Positions 35,679 through 43,432 of a stretch of 64,000 bases of DNA are shown here, piece by piece. The first letter of the stretch is position 1, and each line of letters opens with the position of its first letter. The notes beneath the pieces are model-generated. The model was given only the letters and a program-made list of their open reading frames with translations. It did no database searches and had not been told where the DNA came from. The stretch spans positions 248,001 through 312,000 of the forward strand of contig NZ_LGDY01000001.1 in assembly GCF_001279525.1 (NCBI RefSeq), in the 5' to 3' direction. This DNA is from Nocardia sp. NRRL S-836. Lineage in GTDB: Bacteria > Actinomycetota > Actinomycetes > Mycobacteriales > Pseudonocardiaceae. Both the position numbers and the translations under genes were made by a program.

Positions 35679-37082
35679 TCACCGGCCTGCCAGGTGCTGG
35701 GCCGCGTAGGCCCGCCACGGCCGCCACTGCCCCGTCCTCTGCTCCAGCGCCTCGCCGGAGGTGGGCAGCCCCAGCTCCCGGGCCGCCTGCCGGACCCGCG
35801 TGTCCACCGCGAACGCGTCGGGATCTCCCAGCGCGCGCATCGCGATCGTCTCCACGGTGGTGCCGCCGATGCCGGTGAGACCGCCCAGCACCGCGCGGGC
35901 CCGCGACCGGTCGCCGCCGACGCTGAGGTCCAGCGCACCGGAGACCAGCGCTCCGGCCACCGAGCGGATCGCGGCCGCACGTCGCGGTGACACGGGCAGG
36001 TCCGCCTCGTGCAACCGGTCCGGGCTGGGGAACAGGTGCGTGAGCCCGCCGCCGGGGTCCACGACCGGGTCGCCGCACGCGGCCACCAGCCTCGCCGACG
36101 ACGACCCAGCGGCGGCGCGCACGGCGAACTCGGGGCCGTCGACCGTGCGCGGCACCCGCCGGCCCGGCACCTTCGCCACGAGCGGTGCGAGCACCGGGTC
36201 GTGGCCCAGCAGGTCGTCCACGGCCACGGGGTCCGCGTCGAGGTCGAGCAGGAAGCGGCACCGGCTGATCGCGATCGACAGGTCGCGCAGGTCGGTGAGC
36301 GTCAGGTGGCAGCTCACGTGGCCGGGCAGCGCCCGCAGCTCGGCGATCGCGGGACCGTGCGGCAGCCGCAGGGTGCGGCGGTAGGCGCCGTCGCGCCACT
36401 CCTCCACACCGGGCACCGCGGTGGCGGTCAGCTGCTCGAACAGCTCGTCCGGCGCCAGCGGGGCGCGGAAGGGCAGCCGCAACGTCAGCGCGCCCGCCGT
36501 TCCCACCGGGCTCTTCACCTCGCCGGCGCGCGCCCGCAGCTCGGTGGGAGACAGGGCGAACACCTCGCGCACGGTGTCGTTGAACGTCCGCACGCTGGCG
36601 AAGCCGGCCGCCAGCGCCACCTCGGCCATCGGCAGCGCGCTGGTCTCGATCAGCAGCCTGGCCGTCTGCGCCCGCTGGGCCCTGGCCAGCGCCAGCGGAC
36701 CGGCGCCGATCTCGGCGAGCAGCTGCCGCTCGACCTGGCGGGTGCTGTACCCGAGGCGTGAGGCCAGCCCGGGAACGCCCTCCCGGTCGACCACCCCGTC
36801 GGCGATCAGCCGCATGGCCCGCGCCACCAGGTCCGCGTGCACGTTCCACGCGGGCGAACCGGGGCTCGCGTCGGGACGGCACCGCTTGCAGGCGCGGAAC
36901 CCGGCCTGCTGGGCGGCCGCCGCGCTGGGGTAGAACCGCATGTTCTCCGCCTTGGGCGGCACCACCGGGCAGCTGGGCCGGCAGTAGATCTTCGTCGTGA
37001 CGACGGCGGTGAAGAACCACCCGTCGAACCGGGCGTCCTTGGACCGCACGGCACGAAGGCACCGCTCGCTGTCGTTGTGCAC
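35679..37082 (-). CDS. Ada-AlkA fusion: methylphosphotriester sensor, AraC HTH and 3-methyladenine glycosylase
   Basis: A 467-aa fusion. The N-terminal Ada zinc domain has the cysteines of RPSCP (acceptor region), KIYCRPSCP and ACKRCRPD. An AraC-type double HTH follows (GLASRLGYSTRQVERQLLAEIGAGPLALARAQR). Residues about 195-465 form an AlkA-like N domain and a HhH-GPD glycosylase (GLTGIGGTTVETIAMRALGDPDAFAVDTRVRQAARELG, including the catalytic Asp of DAFAVD). The start is set at the GTG at 37082 that precedes HNDSERCLRAV; a longer frame lacks support. It repairs alkylated bases and regulates the adaptive response. The ogt gene lies upstream on the same strand, 178 bp away. Confidence 0.93.
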   Translation of the reverse strand: MHNDSERCLRAVRSKDARFDGWFFTAVVTTKIYCRPSCPVVPPKAENMRFYPSAAAAQQAGFRACKRCRPDASPGSPAWNVHADLVARAMRLIADGVVDREGVPGLASRLGYSTRQVERQLLAEIGAGPLALARAQRAQTARLLIETSALPMAEVALAAGFASVRTFNDTVREVFALSPTELRARAGEVKSPVGTAGALTLRLPFRAPLAPDELFEQLTATAVPGVEEWRDGAYRRTLRLPHGPAIAELRALPGHVSCHLTLTDLRDLSIAISRCRFLLDLDADPVAVDDLLGHDPVLAPLVAKVPGRRVPRTVDGPEFAVRAAAGSSSARLVAACGDPVVDPGGGLTHLFPSPDRLHEADLPVSPRRAAAIRSVAGALVSGALDLSVGGDRSRARAVLGGLTGIGGTTVETIAMRALGDPDAFAVDTRVRQAARELGLPTSGEALEQRTGQWRPWRAYAAQHLAGR

Positions 37083-37260
37083 GCCACGAGCATCGCCCCG
37101 CTGCGCCGGTGTGGTCCAGCAGGAATGCGACATGTGTGGTGATGTCGCAAAACCGCCAGAAGGACCCATCACGCGGTGGTGGGGTCGGCTCCATGACCAG
37201 CCACGCGTGGGGAAACCGACCCCTGCTGCGCCTGGCCCGGCACGGGGTGGACGCGGCTGC

Positions 37261-37806
37261 TCATCCGCGTTCCATGTCCAGCAACCGCATCTTGCGCGGT
37301 AACCCGCCGCCGTAACCGGTCAGCGAGCCGTTCGCGCCCACCACCCGATGACAGGGCAGGATGATCGAGATCGGGTTGCGCCCGTTCGCGGCGCCGACCG
37401 CGCGCGAGGCGGTCGGCTTGCCGATGGCCAGGGCCATCGCGCCGTACGTCGTGGTGACACCGCACGGCACCGTGCTCAGCTCGCGCCACACGTCCAGCTG
37501 GAAGGGCGTTCCCCGTGGGGCGAGCGGCACGTCGAACACCTTCAGCTCGCCGGCGAAGTACGCGTCCAGCTGGCGTTCCAGCTCCCCGAACAGGCCGGGG
37601 TCGCGCACCCAGTCGTCGGCGATCGACGGCATGTACAGGTGGTCCGGCAGCATGTACAGGCCGGTGATCGACTCCCCGTCGCCCAGGAGCAACAGCTCTC
37701 CGATGGGCGTGGGGGTGGTGGTGGTGAACCTGCGCGGTCCCCCGAGCGGGGCCGCGAACTCCACAGGTGGCAGCGGGGCTGACGTCACCTGATCATGGTG
37801 GCGCAT
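37261..37806 (-). CDS. ogt: O6-methylguanine-DNA methyltransferase
   Basis: A 181-aa suicide DNA repair protein. The acceptor motif is ILPCHRVVGANGSLTGYGGGL, preceded by the DNA-binding HTH TPFQLDVWRELSTVPCGVTTTYGAMALAIGKPTASRAVGAA. It transfers alkyl groups from O6-guanine to its own cysteine. The ATG at 37806 is listed; a GTG about 5 codons later is possible. Together with the Ada-AlkA gene downstream it forms an alkylation-repair pair. It is divergent from the MFS exporter. Confidence 0.95.
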   Translation of the reverse strand: MRHHDQVTSAPLPPVEFAAPLGGPRRFTTTTPTPIGELLLLGDGESITGLYMLPDHLYMPSIADDWVRDPGLFGELERQLDAYFAGELKVFDVPLAPRGTPFQLDVWRELSTVPCGVTTTYGAMALAIGKPTASRAVGAANGRNPISIILPCHRVVGANGSLTGYGGGLPRKMRLLDMERG

Positions 37807-37908
37807 TCCCAGCCGCTTGACTGGCGGTTTTCCGACACGACCCGCACCGGGTCCCGGCCCGGACAGGTGAGGTCGCGAAGTCGCCAGAGCCGCCCGGCGA
37901 TCACTGCC

Positions 37909-39309
37909 ATGGTCGAGCTCATGACCCGGCCCGGCTTCACCACCGTCGTGCTGCTCGCGTGCGGAGCGACGTTCCTGTCGCTGCTCGACGCGACCATCAC
38001 GAACCTCGCCATCACCGACCTGCACCGCACCTTCCCCGACGCCTCCGCGACCGACGTCACCTGGGTGATCTCCCTGTACGCGGTGCTGTTCGCCTCGCTG
38101 CTCGCCCCCGCCGGGCGGCTCGCCGACGTCGTGGGACGGCGTTCGCTGTACCTGTTCGGGGCAGGCCTGTTCACCGCGGCGTCGCTGCTGTGCGCCGTCG
38201 CCCCGACCCTGCCGGTGCTGCTGGTCGCCCGCGCGGTGCAGGGCGTGGGCGCGGCCGCGATGATTCCCGCGTCGCTGGCCGTGGCGCTGGTCGACTCGCC
38301 ACCGGAACGCCGTGCGGAGGCCATCGGCCTGTGGGCCGCCGCTGCGTCGGCAGCCGCGGCCGCCGGACCCGTCCTGGGTGGCGTGCTGATCGACGCGTTC
38401 GGCTGGCGGTCGGTGTTCCTGGTCAACCTGCCGCTGGGCGCCGCGCTGCTGCTCGGCGTCCACAGGACCGAGAAGTCCGCGCGGCACAGCGGAAAGCTGC
38501 CCGACCTGCTCGGCACGGCGGTGCTGGCGTGCGGTGTCGGCCTGCTCACCCTGGGCGTGACTGAGGGGCAGACCTGGCGCTGGGACTGGCGGGCGCTCAC
38601 CGCGCTCGGCGCCGGTGCGGTGCTGCTGGCGGTCGCAATCGTGCGCTCGTGGCGGCACCCGGTGCCCGCGCTCGAAACGAAGTTGTGGCGCACCAGGACG
38701 TTCGCGCTCGCCAACGCCGTCTCGCTGTTCTTCGGTGCCTCGCTGTACGCGTGGCTGCTGATTGGCGCGCTGGTGCTGGTGCACGTCTGGCACCTCTCGT
38801 GGCTGGTCGCCGGTCTGGTGATGAGTCCCGGCGCGGTGGTGTCCGCGGTCGTCGCTGCCCGCGTCGGCAAGGTGCTGGGCAAGCGCAACCCGCGGCTGGT
38901 GGTGTCGGTCGGCGCCCTGTTGGTGGTGGCCGCGGGGATGTGGCTGTACCTCGGGCTCTCCGCCGAGCCGCGGCTGTGGTCGCTGTGGCTGCCGGTGGGC
39001 CTGGTGGCCGGGCTCGGCATGGGTGCGGTGAGCACCGGTGTGTCGAGCGCCGCGGCGTTGTCCGTGCAGCCGAGTCAGTTCGCGGGCGCCACCGGGCTGA
39101 CCATGGCCGTGCGGCAGATCGGCGGGGCGCTGGGCATCGCCGCGCTGGCTGCGATCCTTCCGGTCGAGGTGTCGTCAGATCCTGTTCCACACGGCCACGT
39201 GGTGCTGTTCTGCTGCGCGACGGCCGCGATCGCGGGCCTGATCGGCCTCGGCCTGTCCATCCACACCGGCGCGCCTGCACCACGCGCGGAGACCGTGCTG
39301 AAGCGGTGA
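37909..39309 (+). CDS. MFS multidrug exporter (DHA2/EmrB-QacA type)
   Basis: A 466-aa integral membrane protein with 12-14 predicted TM segments. The DHA2 signature appears as LDATITNLAITDLHRTF near the N-terminus (motif D1) and GRLADVVGRRSLYLFGAGLFTAASLLCA (motif A). Motif C is AAAAAGPVLGGVLIDAFGWRSVFLVNLPLG. It probably expels drugs or metabolites using the proton gradient. The start is the ATG at 37909; an ATG at 37921 is equally possible. It stands alone and ends at a strong bidirectional hairpin. Substrate unknown. Confidence 0.92.
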   Translation: MVELMTRPGFTTVVLLACGATFLSLLDATITNLAITDLHRTFPDASATDVTWVISLYAVLFASLLAPAGRLADVVGRRSLYLFGAGLFTAASLLCAVAPTLPVLLVARAVQGVGAAAMIPASLAVALVDSPPERRAEAIGLWAAAASAAAAAGPVLGGVLIDAFGWRSVFLVNLPLGAALLLGVHRTEKSARHSGKLPDLLGTAVLACGVGLLTLGVTEGQTWRWDWRALTALGAGAVLLAVAIVRSWRHPVPALETKLWRTRTFALANAVSLFFGASLYAWLLIGALVLVHVWHLSWLVAGLVMSPGAVVSAVVAARVGKVLGKRNPRLVVSVGALLVVAAGMWLYLGLSAEPRLWSLWLPVGLVAGLGMGAVSTGVSSAAALSVQPSQFAGATGLTMAVRQIGGALGIAALAAILPVEVSSDPVPHGHVVLFCCATAAIAGLIGLGLSIHTGAPAPRAETVLKR

Positions 39310-39336
39310 TCCCGGTGGAATGCGGGGTGGCGGCTC

Positions 39337-39372
39337 CCGCGGGCCGGACCAGGTTCACGGTCCGGCCCGCGG
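39337..39372. terminator. Bidirectional 14-bp hairpin between MFS exporter and CE3-GH5 enzyme
   Basis: Perfect 14-bp arms CCGCGGGCCGGACC and its complement with an 8-nt loop, placed 27 bp after the MFS stop and 6 bp after the convergent enzyme's stop. Confidence 0.75.
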
Positions 39373-39378
39373 TGAACC

Positions 39379-41832
39379 TCAGCCGGTGGTGCAGGCCTGT
39401 CCGTTGAGGGTGAACGAGGCCGGGGCCGGGTTCGACCCGCTGAACGTGCCGTTGAACCCGATGCTCACCGACGCGTTCGGTGCCAGCGCGCGGTTCCAGG
39501 CCAGGTTGGTCGCCGTGACGTTGCCGCCGGACTGCGCAAGCGTGGCACCCCAGCCCGGCGGGGTGACCTGCTGGCCGTTTGCGTAGCCGAAGGCCAACGT
39601 CCAGCCGTCGATGGCGCCGGTGCCGGTGTTGGTGATGGTCACGCCCGCGGTGAACCCGTTGCCACCACCCCAGTTCGAGGCCGAGTAGGCGACCTTGCAG
39701 GTCCCGGTGCCACCGCCCGCACCGGTCGTCACCGACAGCGCCGGGGAGGTGGCCGAGACGTTGCCGGCCGCGTCCCTGGCGCGCACCTGGTAGCGGTAGG
39801 TGGTCGACGGGGTGAGGCCGGTGTCGGTGTAGGAGGTCGTGGCCGTGGAGCCGACGAGGGCGAACGACCCGCTGCCCAGGGCGCGGAAGACGTCGTAGCC
39901 GGTGACGCCGACGTCGTCCGTGGACGCGGGCCAGGTCAGCGTGAGGCCGCCGGCGGTCACGGCGGAGGCGACCGGGGTGCCCGGAGTGGACGGTGGCCGG
40001 GTGTCACCGGGTCCGCCTCCGCCGAAGACGGTGGCCTCCTTCGACGTCTGCCGGATGCCGTTGGCGCCGTTGAGGAAACGCTCGCCCCACGGCGTGAGGC
40101 TCGCCGGGTCGAAGGAGTTGGTCATGTCGAGGTAGCCGACCTCGGCGCTGTTCCCGCTCCACGACCAGCCGAGGTACCCCAGGCCGCGGGCCTGGGCCTG
40201 CGCCATGATCGTGTCCTCGTCCGGGTCGCCGTCGCTGTGCTTGTGCCCGAACTCCCCCACCACCAACGGCAGCCCGGCGGTGCGGAACGCGTCGAAGTAC
40301 GCGTTGACCTCCGCCGCGGTGTCGTAGACGCCGTACATGTGGATGGAGAACACGGTGTTGCGCAACGGATCAGCGTTGAAGACCGCCGCCGCGTTGTCGC
40401 GCATGATGTTCTGCCAGTCCTGGCCCCACATCGGCGCGTCCGCCATGACCAGGTGCCGCAGCCCGGCACCGCGCAACCGGCTGACGGCACTGCTCGTGGC
40501 ACTCGCCCACGTCGCACTGACCTGGGCGTTGTTGCCGAACGGCTCGTTGCCGAGGTTGATGACGACGTAGTCCTCCTGGCCCTGCAGCGCGCTCGCCACA
40601 CCGGTCCAGTAGGTCGCGGCCTGGTCCAGGCTCGCGGCCCCGCTCTGCTCGCCGTACCCCGTGGTGTCGTGCACCTCCAGCACGCAGATCAACCTGTTCT
40701 GCTTGCACAGCGCGATGACGCTCGACACCTCGGCCGCCGGCGTCGGCCCCCACCGCTGCCCGCTGCCCAGCACGACCCGCACCGTGTTGGTGCCGAAGGA
40801 CTTCATGTCCGCGAACGCCCTGGTCTGCGTCGGGTACCAGACGTGGGCGTGGTTCACGCCGCGCATCACGAACGTGGCACCGTTGCCCTCGACCACCCGA
40901 GTGCCCTCGACGTGCAGGCCCGGTGGTTGTGCGCCCAGGGCCGCCACCACCGCCGGGTACCAGCGGGCCTCGATCTTCTGGATGCCGGTGGTGCTGTTGG
41001 GGTGCACGCCGTCGGTGGTGTCCGTCGCGGTGCTGAACCCGGTCCACTGGTCCACGACCGTGATCGGCGAGGCCGCCGTGCTGTTCGCCCGCGCCCACGC
41101 GGGGATGGCGTTGTTCAGTTCGACCACGCGCTGGCCGCACGCCGAGCAGCCGGACGGGTTCATCGGGATGATCTGCGCGACGACGAGCTTCACCGCCGGG
41201 TTGCTCGCGCGCATCTGGCCGAGCATCGTGGTGTAGGCGGACAGGATCGTCTGCGCCGGGATGTTGTTCCACACGTCGTTCGTGCCCAGGTGCATCAGCA
41301 CGACGTCCGGGCGCGCCGACGACAGCCAGCCGGGGAGCTGGTTGTCCCGCACGATGTTCGTGGCGAGGATGCCGCCGTGTCCCTCGTGCTCGCCGTCGTA
41401 GGTGAACCCGCAGCCCGACGCCGGGAGCGAGCCGACGAAGTCGACACCGGTGTGGCCGGTGTCCTGCAGGTGCTTCCAGAGCAACGCGCGCCAGCAGCCG
41501 GGCGAGCCGGTGATGGAGTCGCCGAGGGCCATGATCCGCACGGGCGCGGCGCCTTGCCTGGAGGCGTTGGCGATCGCGGCGGGCCCGGCGGCCATGCGCG
41601 CGGGCGCGGCGGGGGGCTCAGGCGCGGCAGCGGCTTGCACAGGCGAGGCGGCGGGCTCAGGCGCAGCAGCGGCTTGCCCAGGCGAGGCGGCGGGCCCAGG
41701 CGCGGCAGCGGCGGGCCCAGGCGCGGCAGCGGCTTGCGCGGACGCGGCGGCGCCGGCCGGAACCGGAGCGATGACCGCGCAGGCGGCCAGGAGCAGGCCG
41801 GCCACCACCGCGCGTAGGAATCTCCAGGTCAC
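39379..41832 (-). CDS. Secreted multimodular CE3 esterase - GH5 glycosidase - Fn3 - CBM2
   Basis: An 817-aa exoenzyme starting at a GTG with AGGAGG 5 nt upstream. In order: signal peptide (about 1-30), Ala/Pro-rich repeat linker (about 31-85), and an SGNH esterase of CE3 type (about 95-285: MALGDSIT, GHGG, HLGTNDVW, DGVHPN). Next a GH5 domain (about 300-600) with acid/base INLGNEPFG near 429 and nucleophile VVGEFGHKH near 527, of the mannanase-like kind (MRGVNHAHVWYP). Then one fibronectin III (about 614-705) and a C-terminal CBM2 (711-817) with Cys at each end. It should deacetylate and cleave hemicellulose, probably acetylated mannan or xylan, while bound to cellulose. A CebR-like box precedes it. 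Confidence 0.92.
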   Translation of the reverse strand: MTWRFLRAVVAGLLLAACAVIAPVPAGAAASAQAAAAPGPAAAAPGPAASPGQAAAAPEPAASPVQAAAAPEPPAAPARMAAGPAAIANASRQGAAPVRIMALGDSITGSPGCWRALLWKHLQDTGHTGVDFVGSLPASGCGFTYDGEHEGHGGILATNIVRDNQLPGWLSSARPDVVLMHLGTNDVWNNIPAQTILSAYTTMLGQMRASNPAVKLVVAQIIPMNPSGCSACGQRVVELNNAIPAWARANSTAASPITVVDQWTGFSTATDTTDGVHPNSTTGIQKIEARWYPAVVAALGAQPPGLHVEGTRVVEGNGATFVMRGVNHAHVWYPTQTRAFADMKSFGTNTVRVVLGSGQRWGPTPAAEVSSVIALCKQNRLICVLEVHDTTGYGEQSGAASLDQAATYWTGVASALQGQEDYVVINLGNEPFGNNAQVSATWASATSSAVSRLRGAGLRHLVMADAPMWGQDWQNIMRDNAAAVFNADPLRNTVFSIHMYGVYDTAAEVNAYFDAFRTAGLPLVVGEFGHKHSDGDPDEDTIMAQAQARGLGYLGWSWSGNSAEVGYLDMTNSFDPASLTPWGERFLNGANGIRQTSKEATVFGGGGPGDTRPPSTPGTPVASAVTAGGLTLTWPASTDDVGVTGYDVFRALGSGSFALVGSTATTSYTDTGLTPSTTYRYQVRARDAAGNVSATSPALSVTTGAGGGTGTCKVAYSASNWGGGNGFTAGVTITNTGTGAIDGWTLAFGYANGQQVTPPGWGATLAQSGGNVTATNLAWNRALAPNASVSIGFNGTFSGSNPAPASFTLNGQACTTG
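41615..41740. repeat. 39-bp tandem repeat encoding the Ala/Pro-rich linker
   Basis: Units beginning GGCTCAGGCG or GGCCCAGGCG start at 41615, 41654 and 41693 (period 39), with a shorter unit from 41714. They encode the AAAPEPAASP-type linker between signal peptide and CE3 domain of the preceding gene. Copy number is likely to vary between strains. Confidence 0.75.
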
Positions 41833-41872
41833 AACGACCTCCTGGGAAGGTCCGACAGGGAAGGGCGATTTC

Positions 41873-41886
41873 TGGGAGCGCTCCCG
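41873..41886. promoter_or_regulatory. CebR/CelR-type operator
   Basis: TGGGAGCGCTCCCG matches the cellobiose-repressor operator TGGGAGCGCTCCCA at 13 of 14 bases. It lies 40 bp upstream of the CE3-GH5 gene, where CebR would repress it until cello-oligosaccharides are present. Confidence 0.75.
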
Positions 41887-42004
41887 GAATGGGAACGTAA
41901 CCACGCCGAAACCTGGCGGCACACCGCCGACTGGCCCCACCCGATCGCCCGTCCGACAACGGCGCGTCACTCCACTGTGGACCCGACATGCCCGGCGGGG
42001 CCGC

Positions 42005-42215
42005 ATATGCGACGCAAACGTGGAGCGGCGCTCGCGCGGCAGGAGCTCCGACGCAACGCGGGCGTGAGTCGATGCCCGGCAAGGCCTCAGACGCGACGCA
42101 GGCATGGGTCGGCGCTCACGCGGCGCGACCTTTGACGCGACGCAGCCGCAGGGCAGTGCCCGCCCGACAGCACCTCAGACGCGACGCAGGCGCGGCCCGG
42201 TGCTCGCCCGGCACG
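42005..42215. repeat. Degenerate tandem repeat running into the 3' end of the LacI gene
   Basis: Five related units with the core GACGCGACGCAGGC (or close variants) begin near 42011, 42050, 42090, 42134 and 42178, a period of 39-44 bp. The last unit contains the LacI stop codon and its final codons (RLRRV). The array fills most of the gap between the CE3-GH5 and LacI genes. No protein on either strand is supported there. Confidence 0.6.
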
Positions 42216-43182
42216 ACAGCTTCGGCGGTAGCAACGTCAGCGCCGCCGTCGGACGCCCGCTCAGCCGGGCGGCGAGCAGTTCCATCGCCTGCCGTCCCAG
42301 CTCCTCCGCGGGCAGCCGCACCGAGGTCAGCCGCAACTGCTCGGCGAGCTCGTCCGGGCAAATGGCCACGACCGCCACATCATCGGGCACCCTGCGGCCC
42401 AGCGCACGCAGGCTCGCGGCCACCCAGTTGAGCGCCGCCTCGTTGTGCACGACGAGCCCGGTCGTCGCCGGTTGGGTGCGCAGCAGCGACCGCACGGTGG
42501 CGAGCACCGACTCGTAGTCGCACTCGACCGGCAACGCCGTGGACGCGACACCGCGGCGCATGGCCGCCGCGCCGAACCCGGCCATCGCGCGCTGCGCGTA
42601 GCCGGCGTTGCGCTGGTACACGACGCTCGGGGAGCCGAGGAAGCCGATGCAGCGGTGGCCGAGGTCGGCCAGGTGGTCGACGCACCGCGCACCGGCCGCC
42701 TCGAAGTCGAAGTCCACGCAGGTGAGGCCGTTGACGACCGCTGGTCGTCCGATGAGGACGGACGGTCGGCCCATCTGCCGCAACAGCGGCACGCGCTCAT
42801 CGTGCAGTTCCACGTCCATCACCAGGAAGCCGTCGACCTGGGCGTCGGCCGCGACCCGGCGCAGGTCCTGAGCGCCCCGGTCCGCCGTCATCAGCAGCAC
42901 GTCCAGGCCGTGCGCGCGGGCCGTGGCGACCGCCGCCGTCACGAACCGCATCAGCACCGGCAGGTGCACGCCGGGCCGCAACGGCAGCACCAGGCCCACC
43001 ACGTCTACCCTGCTGCTCGCGACCGCCCTGGCGCCGGCGTTCGGGTGGTAGCCCAGCTGCCTGATGCTCTCCCTGACCCTGGTGCGGGTCCGCGAGGAGA
43101 TCGACCGCCGGCCCGTCAGCACGTAGGAGACGGTGCTCGGTGCCACTCCGGCATGCCTTGCCACGTCCGCGATGGTGACCAC
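42175..43182 (-). CDS. LacI-family sugar-responsive repressor
   Basis: A 335-aa repressor: an N-terminal LacI HTH (TIADVARHAGVAPSTVSYVLTGRRSISSRTRTRVRESIRQLGY) and a periplasmic-binding-like sensor domain (VVGLVLPL onward, FLVMDVELHDERVP, CIGFLGSPSVVYQRNAGYAQRAMAGF). The hinge region ASSRVDVVGLV is typical. The GTG start lies 17 bp from the palindrome TTGAAACGTTTCAA, so autoregulation is likely. It is divergent from the PL11 lyase and is the best candidate to bind the operator copies in the rhamnogalacturonan locus, although those differ somewhat in the outer bases. Confidence 0.92.
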   Translation of the reverse strand: MVTIADVARHAGVAPSTVSYVLTGRRSISSRTRTRVRESIRQLGYHPNAGARAVASSRVDVVGLVLPLRPGVHLPVLMRFVTAAVATARAHGLDVLLMTADRGAQDLRRVAADAQVDGFLVMDVELHDERVPLLRQMGRPSVLIGRPAVVNGLTCVDFDFEAAGARCVDHLADLGHRCIGFLGSPSVVYQRNAGYAQRAMAGFGAAAMRRGVASTALPVECDYESVLATVRSLLRTQPATTGLVVHNEAALNWVAASLRALGRRVPDDVAVVAICPDELAEQLRLTSVRLPAEELGRQAMELLAARLSGRPTAALTLLPPKLSCRASTGPRLRRV

Positions 43183-43199
43183 GTCGACACCTCCGAGAG

Positions 43200-43213
43200 T
43201 TGAAACGTTTCAA
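43200..43213. promoter_or_regulatory. LacI-type palindromic operator at the LacI gene
   Basis: TTGAAACGTTTCAA is a perfect 14-bp palindrome centred on CG, the usual LacI-family form, 17 bp upstream of the repressor's start. Probable autoregulatory site. Confidence 0.65.
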
Positions 43214-43354
43214 GCACGTTACGGACGCGGTCCTCCTCCGCTCACCACCAAAAGTTGTATCGTCACATTGACAGTTGACGGTCAGGGACGGCTTCCGCTT
43301 CGACTTGTTCGACACGCCGGGCTTCGAATGCACCGCCCGATTCGACGCACAACA

Positions 43355-43368
43355 GGAAAACGCTTTCC
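43355..43368. promoter_or_regulatory. LacI-type operator upstream of the PL11 lyase
   Basis: GGAAAACGCTTTCC, a near-palindrome centred on CG, 64 bp before the lyase start. The same 14 bases recur exactly at 52906, and a close variant at 53164. Confidence 0.7.
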
Positions 43369-43432
43369 ACATTGCTGCACAACGCATCCGCACCCTTGCG
43401 CTGGCGAGCGGAAGCGGTTCATCGTAGCCGTC

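Noticed and set aside
42175..42431. Plus-strand frame through the tandem repeats (41988-42431)
   Set aside because: It runs antisense to the LacI 3' end and its Arg/Pro/Ala-rich product reflects the repeat, not a protein family.
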